The position numbers were made by a program, and so were the translations under genes. From Pseudomonadota bacterium (GTDB taxonomy: Bacteria > Pseudomonadota > Gammaproteobacteria > Burkholderiales > Burkholderiaceae): 9,726 nt of DNA. Position 1 is the stretch's first letter; every line of letters begins with the position of its first letter. The notes under the pieces were generated by a model. The model searched no databases. It was given only the letters and a program-made list of their open reading frames with translations, and had not been told where the DNA came from. Below, in pieces: positions 6,456 through 9,726 of the stretch. The stretch is from assembly GCA_963205525.1 (NCBI GenBank), contig CAUJJP010000222.1, positions 1 to 9,726 of the forward strand, written 5' to 3'.

Positions 6456-7964
6456 GCCGATCGCCAGCCGCCAGCCGACGCCGCGCCCCCAGGCCGCCGC
6501 TTCCTCGCCGAGCAGGAACAGGGTGCGCGGGTGCGCCTGCGCCCATTCGCGGCTGAAGCCCAGCTTCGCTTCCCGGCCCTGGATCTGCAGCGCCAGCGCC
6601 TGCGCGTCCACCGGGCGCCGCGCATGGCACTTGATCGCCGCCAGCCGCAGGCACATCACCTGGGCGGCGAAGACCGGGTTGTCCAGCCCGGCGTCGAGCT
6701 TGCGCAGGCCGCCGCGCTGGCCGAGCACGATCTGGCCGAGCCGGCGCTGCTGGCTCTGCGAGAAGCCGGGCGCGTCGACGTGGTCGACCAGGTAGGCGCT
6801 GTGGCGGTGGTGGTCGTGGTGCGAGACCATGAGGCCGCACTCGTGCAGGTCGCAGGCCCAGCCCAGTTCGCGCCGGGTGTCGACATCGGCCTTGGGCAGG
6901 GCCTGGTCCAGCAGCGCCAGCGCGACGCTGCGTACGCGCGCCGCCTGCGGCCGGTCGACCGCGAAGCGCTGCTGCAAGTCCTCCACCGAGCGGTCGCGCA
7001 TGTCGCCCGGGCGGGCGCGGTGCAGGGCGGCGATGCGTTCGTGCAAGTCGATGATCACCCCCTGGCGCAGCGCGCCCTTGGTCATCGTCAGGACCGGAAT
7101 GCGGAAGTTGGCCAGCAGCGTGTAGAGGATGGCGAGGCCGCCGGGCAGCACGGCGCGCCGTTCGGGTCGCAGGCCGGGGAACTGCAGGCGCTCGACGTGG
7201 CCGAGTTCGATGCAGCGCGCGATGCACCAGCGCAGGCCCTCGGCCGTGATGCGGCCGTCGCTCACCCCGGCCGCCTGCAGGATCTGCGACACCGACCCCA
7301 CCGTGCCGGAGGCGCCGAGCGCACTGCGCCAGTGCGCGGGGGCGAAGGGCTGCAGCCCTTCCTCCAGCTCGGCGCCCGCCGCCACCTGGGCCGCCCGGAA
7401 GCCCTCGGCGCTGATCACGCCGTGCGGGAAGTAGCGCATCGACAGGCTGACGCAGCCGACCTGGAAGGACTCCGCCGTACCCGGCTGGCGGCCACGGCCG
7501 AGGATCATCTCGGTCGATCGGCCGCCGACGTCGATCACCAGCCGCGGCTCGTCCGAGGGCTGCAGGTGCGCCACCCCGGCGTAGATCAGGCGCGCCTCCT
7601 CGCGGCCCGAGATCACCTCGATCGGCAGCCCCAGCGCGCCGTGCGCACGCGCCAGGAAGGCGTCGCGGTTGCGTGCCTCGCGCAGGGTCTGGGTCGCCAC
7701 CGCGCGCACCCGGCGCGCGTCGAAGCCGTGCAGGCGCTCGGCGAAGCGGCGCAGGCAGGCCAGGCCGCGCTCGGCGGCGTCGTCCAGCAGCAGGCCCTGC
7801 TCGTCCAGGCCGCCGCCCAGGCGCACCATCTCCTTCAGGTAGTCGATGCGGCGATAGCGGCCGTGCTGCAGGCGGCCGATCTCGAGCCGGAAGCTGTTCG
7901 AGCCCATGTCGATCGCCGCCAGCGGCTCGGCCAGCGAGGGCGGTGGGGTGTGCGCGGGCGCCAT
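6453..7964 (-). CDS. ppx: Exopolyphosphatase Ppx/GppA (internal start of a longer frame)
   Basis: From the ATG at 7964 this is a 503-residue Ppx/GppA phosphatase, which hydrolyses the ends of polyphosphate and, in some relatives, pppGpp. The actin-like ATPase fold begins with A-I-D19-M-G-S-N-S-F-R. The catalytic glutamate region is S119-G-R-E-E122-A-R-L-I-Y, and the second phosphate loop is D145-V-G-G-R149-S-T-E, with Arg where many members have a third Gly. A-S-G-T-V-G-S follows at 218-224. The C-terminal HD-like helical domain (about 325-503) holds H374-E and H382-H-D-H-H-R-H. Length matches E. coli Ppx (about 513). This start suits the family because the fold begins about 15 residues in, and a CAGAAT hexamer lies 7 bases before it with no Shine-Dalgarno, hinting at a leaderless transcript. 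However, the same frame is open upstream into the stress-protein gene. The gene converges on ppk1-sixA with a 42-bp gap. Confidence 0.9.
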   Translation of the reverse strand: MAPAHTPPPSLAEPLAAIDMGSNSFRLEIGRLQHGRYRRIDYLKEMVRLGGGLDEQGLLLDDAAERGLACLRRFAERLHGFDARRVRAVATQTLREARNRDAFLARAHGALGLPIEVISGREEARLIYAGVAHLQPSDEPRLVIDVGGRSTEMILGRGRQPGTAESFQVGCVSLSMRYFPHGVISAEGFRAAQVAAGAELEEGLQPFAPAHWRSALGASGTVGSVSQILQAAGVSDGRITAEGLRWCIARCIELGHVERLQFPGLRPERRAVLPGGLAILYTLLANFRIPVLTMTKGALRQGVIIDLHERIAALHRARPGDMRDRSVEDLQQRFAVDRPQAARVRSVALALLDQALPKADVDTRRELGWACDLHECGLMVSHHDHHRHSAYLVDHVDAPGFSQSQQRRLGQIVLGQRGGLRKLDAGLDNPVFAAQVMCLRLAAIKCHARRPVDAQALALQIQGREAKLGFSREWAQAHPRTLFLLGEEAAAWGRGVGWRLAIG

Positions 7965-8627
7965 GGTGCGGATTCTGCCCGCGCCGCCAGCCCCGGACGC
8001 CAGGTCCGCAAGCGGCGCCCGGGTCTCAGTGGATCGCGCCTGCCGCGCCGCGAAGCGAACCCCGCGCCCCCGACGCCCGGACGCGACGCGCCACACCGCC
8101 CGCCAAGCGGGGTCGGCCGGCTCCGCCGGGTCCGCCAGGGCCGCCGGGGCCGCCGGGGCCGCCGGGGCCGCCGGGGCCGGCGGCCTGTGGCCACAGCGCA
8201 CCACCAGCACCGGCAGCGTGCCGTGGGTGAGCACCTTCTGGGTCTCGCTGCCCAGCAGCAGCGCGGCGACGCCGCGGCGCCCGTGCGAGGCCATGACGAC
8301 GAGGTCGCAGCCCTGCGCCTTGGCGTGGTCGATGATCGCCTCCCAGGGGTGCAAGGCCTCCACCGTGTGCGCGCTGCAGCTCACGCCGGCCGCCTTGGCG
8401 GCGTCGACCACCGTCTTCACGTGAGCGCTGGCGATGCGTTCCTGGGCGTCGAAGAACTCCTGCGGCGGCACCGGCTGCATCTCCGAGATCGCGCTGTAGG
8501 GGAAGGGTTCCTTGACCCCGATCGCGAACAGCTCGGCCTTGGCCAGCGCCGCCAGCTCGATCGCCGTGGCCACCGCCTTGGCGGTGATGTCCGACCCGTC
8601 GGTCGGGACCAGGATGCGCTTGTACAT
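6453..8627 (-). CDS. UspA-family universal stress protein, running in frame into Ppx
   Basis: From the ATG at 8627, which has a strong Shine-Dalgarno, the frame stays open for 724 codons to the ppx stop. Residues 1-144 are a full UspA domain: M-Y-K-R-I-L-V-P-T-D-G-S-D at the start, A-S-H-G116-R-R-G119-x6-G126-S127 as the nucleotide-binding motif, and V-L-V-V-R at the usual C-terminal strand, where stand-alone relatives end. Here no stop follows. Residues about 149-175 are a Pro/Ala repeat, about 176-221 an Arg/Ala/Gly-rich stretch that looks like untranslated spacer, and 222-724 are Ppx. The only minus-strand stop triplet in the spacer (8028-8026) is out of frame. USPs bind ATP or other ligands and respond to starvation and stress. 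Possible readings are a true USP-Ppx fusion, a lost stop giving an accidental C-terminal extension, or an assembly error in the repeat. The UspA domain is certain; the fused product is not. Confidence 0.6.
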   Translation of the reverse strand: MYKRILVPTDGSDITAKAVATAIELAALAKAELFAIGVKEPFPYSAISEMQPVPPQEFFDAQERIASAHVKTVVDAAKAAGVSCSAHTVEALHPWEAIIDHAKAQGCDLVVMASHGRRGVAALLLGSETQKVLTHGTLPVLVVRCGHRPPAPAAPAAPAAPAALADPAEPADPAWRAVWRVASGRRGRGVRFAARQARSTETRAPLADLASGAGGAGRIRTMAPAHTPPPSLAEPLAAIDMGSNSFRLEIGRLQHGRYRRIDYLKEMVRLGGGLDEQGLLLDDAAERGLACLRRFAERLHGFDARRVRAVATQTLREARNRDAFLARAHGALGLPIEVISGREEARLIYAGVAHLQPSDEPRLVIDVGGRSTEMILGRGRQPGTAESFQVGCVSLSMRYFPHGVISAEGFRAAQVAAGAELEEGLQPFAPAHWRSALGASGTVGSVSQILQAAGVSDGRITAEGLRWCIARCIELGHVERLQFPGLRPERRAVLPGGLAILYTLLANFRIPVLTMTKGALRQGVIIDLHERIAALHRARPGDMRDRSVEDLQQRFAVDRPQAARVRSVALALLDQALPKADVDTRRELGWACDLHECGLMVSHHDHHRHSAYLVDHVDAPGFSQSQQRRLGQIVLGQRGGLRKLDAGLDNPVFAAQVMCLRLAAIKCHARRPVDAQALALQIQGREAKLGFSREWAQAHPRTLFLLGEEAAAWGRGVGWRLAIG
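7972..7977 (-). promoter_or_regulatory. Possible -10 hexamer of ppx
   Basis: CAGAAT on the minus strand ends 7 bases before the ATG at 7964. No -35 and no Shine-Dalgarno are evident. The same hexamer lies 6 bases before the sseA ATG. If real, it would start a leaderless ppx mRNA inside the USP-Ppx frame and make Ppx independently of the stress-protein gene. Confidence 0.3.
8122..8184 (-). repeat. 9-bp tandem repeat encoding Pro-Ala-Ala units
   Basis: GCCGCCGGG is repeated four times perfectly (8140-8175), flanked by two degenerate copies on the left (8122-8139) and a partial copy on the right (8176-8184). In the minus-strand frame each unit reads Pro-Ala-Ala, forming the start of the linker after the UspA domain. 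Because the unit is nine bases, copy-number change would keep the frame and alter only linker length. Such GC-only arrays are prone to slippage and to assembly error. Confidence 0.85.
8185..8196. other. 12-bp palindrome at the end of the UspA domain
   Basis: CTGTGGCCACAG is a perfect palindrome just where the UspA domain ends (codons for Cys-Gly-His) and just before the Pro-Ala repeat. It could be the relic of a 3'-end structure from a time when usp ended here, or chance. It is too short and lacks a T tract for a terminator call. Confidence 0.3.
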
Positions 8628-8631
8628 ACGG

Positions 8632-8638
8632 TCCTCCA
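8632..8638 (-). promoter_or_regulatory. Strong ribosome binding site of the usp gene
   Basis: TGGAGGA on the minus strand lies 4 bases before the ATG at 8627. It is the best Shine-Dalgarno in the window and fixes the usp start; it also shows that this frame is set up for efficient translation. Confidence 0.8.
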
Positions 8639-8706
8639 GTGCTGTGGTCAATCCAGGATCTGCGCGGCCAGTGTGCGCGCCTTGCCGGGTGCTGTCCTGA
8701 CCATGG

Positions 8707-9561
8707 TCAAGCACTGGCCACCGGTCGCGCCGGGTCGGCGCACCATTCGCTCCAGGAGCCGGGGTAGAGCAGCGAGCCGGGCAGCCCGGCGTGCGTCATC
8801 GCCAGCAGGTTGTGGCAGGCGGTGACGCCCGATCCGCACTGGTGCACCACCTGCGCCGCGGGCATCGCCCAGCGCTCGAACTCGGCGCGCAGTTCGGCCG
8901 CCGGCTTGAAGCGTCCGTCCGCACCCAGGTTGTCGCGGAAGCAGCGCAGCGTGGCGCCGGGGATGTGGCCGGCCACCGGGTCCAGCGGCTCCTCGTCGCC
9001 GCGAAAGCGCGCCGCGCTGCGCGCGTCCAGCAACAGGACGCGGCCCAGCGCCGCCAGCAGCGCGTCGGCGTCCACGCTGAGCATGGCCGGCAGGGCGCTG
9101 GCGGGATAGGGGAGATGGTTCACGGGCACCGGGCGCGCGAGGCTGTCCTGCACGAGCAACCGGCCGCCGGCGCCCCAGGCGCCGAGGCCACCGTCCAGCA
9201 CCGCCACCGCCTCGTGCCCCAGCCAGCGCAACAGCCACCAGCAGCGCGCCGCGTAGGGCCCGCCCTGGTCGTCGTAGGCCACCACCTGGACCCCGGGCGC
9301 GATGCCCTGGGCGCCGGCCCAGGCCGCGAACCGGTCCCGGTCAGGCAGCGGGTGGCGCCCGTTGCGGCCGTTGCGCGCACCCGCGAGGTCGCGGTCCAGG
9401 TGCGCGTAGCGCGCCCCCGGCAGGTGGCCGGCGGCGTAGGCCGCCTCGCCTGCGGCGGCGTCGCCGAGGTCGAATCGGCAGTCGAGGACGACAGTCGGCT
9501 GCGCAGCGGCCAGGCGCGCGGCCAGCGCCTCGGCGCTGATCAAGGTGCAGTGGCTGTCCAT
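8707..9561 (-). CDS. sseA: 3-mercaptopyruvate sulfurtransferase (tandem rhodanese)
   Basis: A 284-residue protein made of two rhodanese domains, the same size as E. coli SseA (281). The inactive N-terminal domain (about 5-135) has V-L-D-C-R-F-D, A-G-H-L-P-G-A-R and V-L-D-G-G-L-G-A-W. The catalytic C-terminal domain (about 160-280) has L-L-D-A-R-S, A-G-H-I-P-G-A and the active-site loop C242-G-S-G-V-T-A. The CGSGVTA form marks mercaptopyruvate sulfurtransferases; thiosulfate-type rhodaneses usually have C-R-x-G-x. The enzyme moves sulfur from 3-mercaptopyruvate to acceptors such as thiols, thioredoxin or cyanide, in the cytosol. ATG at 9561 is preferred; a TTG 20 codons upstream (9621) would add a Gly-rich tail lying over the dyad repeats. 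There is no Shine-Dalgarno, and CAGAAT lies 6 bases before the ATG. The usp start is 79 bp downstream on the same strand, so read-through into usp-ppx is possible. Confidence 0.9.
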   Translation of the reverse strand: MDSHCTLISAEALAARLAAAQPTVVLDCRFDLGDAAAGEAAYAAGHLPGARYAHLDRDLAGARNGRNGRHPLPDRDRFAAWAGAQGIAPGVQVVAYDDQGGPYAARCWWLLRWLGHEAVAVLDGGLGAWGAGGRLLVQDSLARPVPVNHLPYPASALPAMLSVDADALLAALGRVLLLDARSAARFRGDEEPLDPVAGHIPGATLRCFRDNLGADGRFKPAAELRAEFERWAMPAAQVVHQCGSGVTACHNLLAMTHAGLPGSLLYPGSWSEWCADPARPVASA

Positions 9562-9567
9562 CGGTGC

Positions 9568-9573
9568 ATTCTG
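9568..9573 (-). promoter_or_regulatory. Possible -10 hexamer of sseA
   Basis: CAGAAT on the minus strand is separated from the sseA ATG by 6 bases. There is no Shine-Dalgarno between them and no clear -35 about 17 bp further upstream. It supports a leaderless start by analogy with ppk1 and the monooxygenase, but is weak evidence by itself. Confidence 0.3.
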
Positions 9574-9586
9574 AGCGCCCCAGAGC

Positions 9587-9652
9587 CGGGCTGCGCCCAG
9601 CCCGCCCCCCGTGGGGGTCAAGAAAACTTGGGACGGCCCGGCGTTTTCTTGA
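9587..9652. repeat. Row of three dyad symmetries in the sseA upstream region
   Basis: Three inverted repeats follow each other: CGGGCTG/CAGCCCG (9587-9593 with 9598-9604, 4-base loop), CCCCC/GGGGG (9606-9610 with 9613-9617), and TCAAGAAAAC/GTTTTCTTGA (9618-9627 with 9643-9652, exact 10-bp arms, 15-base spacer). The last contains the only AT-rich block in this intergenic region and is a candidate operator or divergent-promoter element. A further overlapping pair, TGGGA/TCCCA (9629-9633 with 9658-9662), could compete with it. The dyads are visible directly; any role is inference. Confidence 0.55.
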
Positions 9653-9700
9653 GAGCATCCCAGGCCCCTGGCGGCGCCCGGCGTTCGCGGAGAAACGACC

Positions 9701-9726
9701 TTGAGCTACAAGGCGAACGGCAGCGC
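9701..9726 (+). CDS. Possible 5' end of a plus-strand gene, cut by the window edge
   Basis: A TTG at 9701 opens a frame reading (M)-S-Y-K-A-N-G-S before the window ends. GGAGA (9689-9693) precedes it by 7 bases, a proper Shine-Dalgarno spacing, and the location opposite the divergent sseA start is where a gene would be expected. Eight codons are too few to name a product or to be sure that it is coding. Confidence 0.4.

Noticed and set aside
8648..8704. 18-codon minus-strand ORF (MVRTAPGKARTLAAQILD) between sseA and usp
   Set aside because: It starts 2 bases after the sseA stop, with no ribosome binding site and no recognisable peptide. Its ATG lies in a TGACCATGGTCA palindrome (8698-8709), so it may be chance; a leader peptide cannot be shown.
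8698..8709. TGACCATGGTCA palindrome over the sseA stop codon
   Set aside because: Perfect but only 12 bp, partly coding, with no paired promoter element at a sensible distance.
6531..8825. 764-codon plus-strand open frame opposite ppx and usp
   Set aside because: Shadow frame: the minus strand encodes complete Ppx and UspA domains, and the plus frame shows no domain or ribosome binding site.

Overview
The window is very GC-rich, with G or C at most third codon positions. Its gene content (DsbC, a UbiH-like monooxygenase, a YcbX-type MOSC protein, Ppk1-SixA-Ppx, SseA) and the character of the proteins suggest a betaproteobacterium, most likely Burkholderiales (Comamonadaceae/Rubrivivax-Leptothrix type). 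That placement is an inference from protein character, not from a marker gene. Coding density is high, no gap exceeds 140 bases, and I see no tRNA, rRNA, CRISPR array, transposase or phage gene. It reads as core chromosome, not an island.

Layout. On the minus strand at the left are dsbC (57-773), a periplasmic disulfide isomerase, and upstream of it a UbiH/VisC-family FAD monooxygenase (831-1940). A 91-bp divergent promoter region with a perfect 13-bp inverted repeat separates the latter from two plus-strand genes: a MOSC-domain protein (2032-2883, TTG start) and a DMT/EamA permease (2910-3785). Next come ppk1 (3874-5928) and sixA (5949-6410) on the plus strand, facing ppx (6453-7964) on the minus strand. 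ppx shares an uninterrupted reading frame with an upstream universal stress protein (start 8627). Further upstream on the minus strand is a 3-mercaptopyruvate sulfurtransferase (8707-9561). A divergent intergenic region packed with dyad symmetries (9562-9700) precedes what may be the first codons of a plus-strand gene (9701 to the window end).

Biology. The centre is a polyphosphate module: Ppk1 makes polyP, Ppx degrades it, and SixA is a small phosphohistidine phosphatase of the RHG family. Upstream of ppk1 I see three 11-bp-spaced GTC-containing repeats resembling a PhoB box, the last lying 10 bp before a TACACT -10 hexamer, which itself sits 6 bp before the ATG. This suggests phosphate-starvation control of a leaderless ppk1 mRNA. 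The most unusual feature is that the UspA-like gene has no stop codon of its own: its frame continues through a proline/alanine repeat and an Arg-rich linker straight into Ppx, predicting a 724-residue USP-Ppx protein alongside Ppx made from its own start.

Several genes here (monooxygenase, ppk1, ppx, sseA) show a -10-like hexamer 6-8 bases before the ATG and no Shine-Dalgarno, while usp and sixA have clear Shine-Dalgarno sequences.
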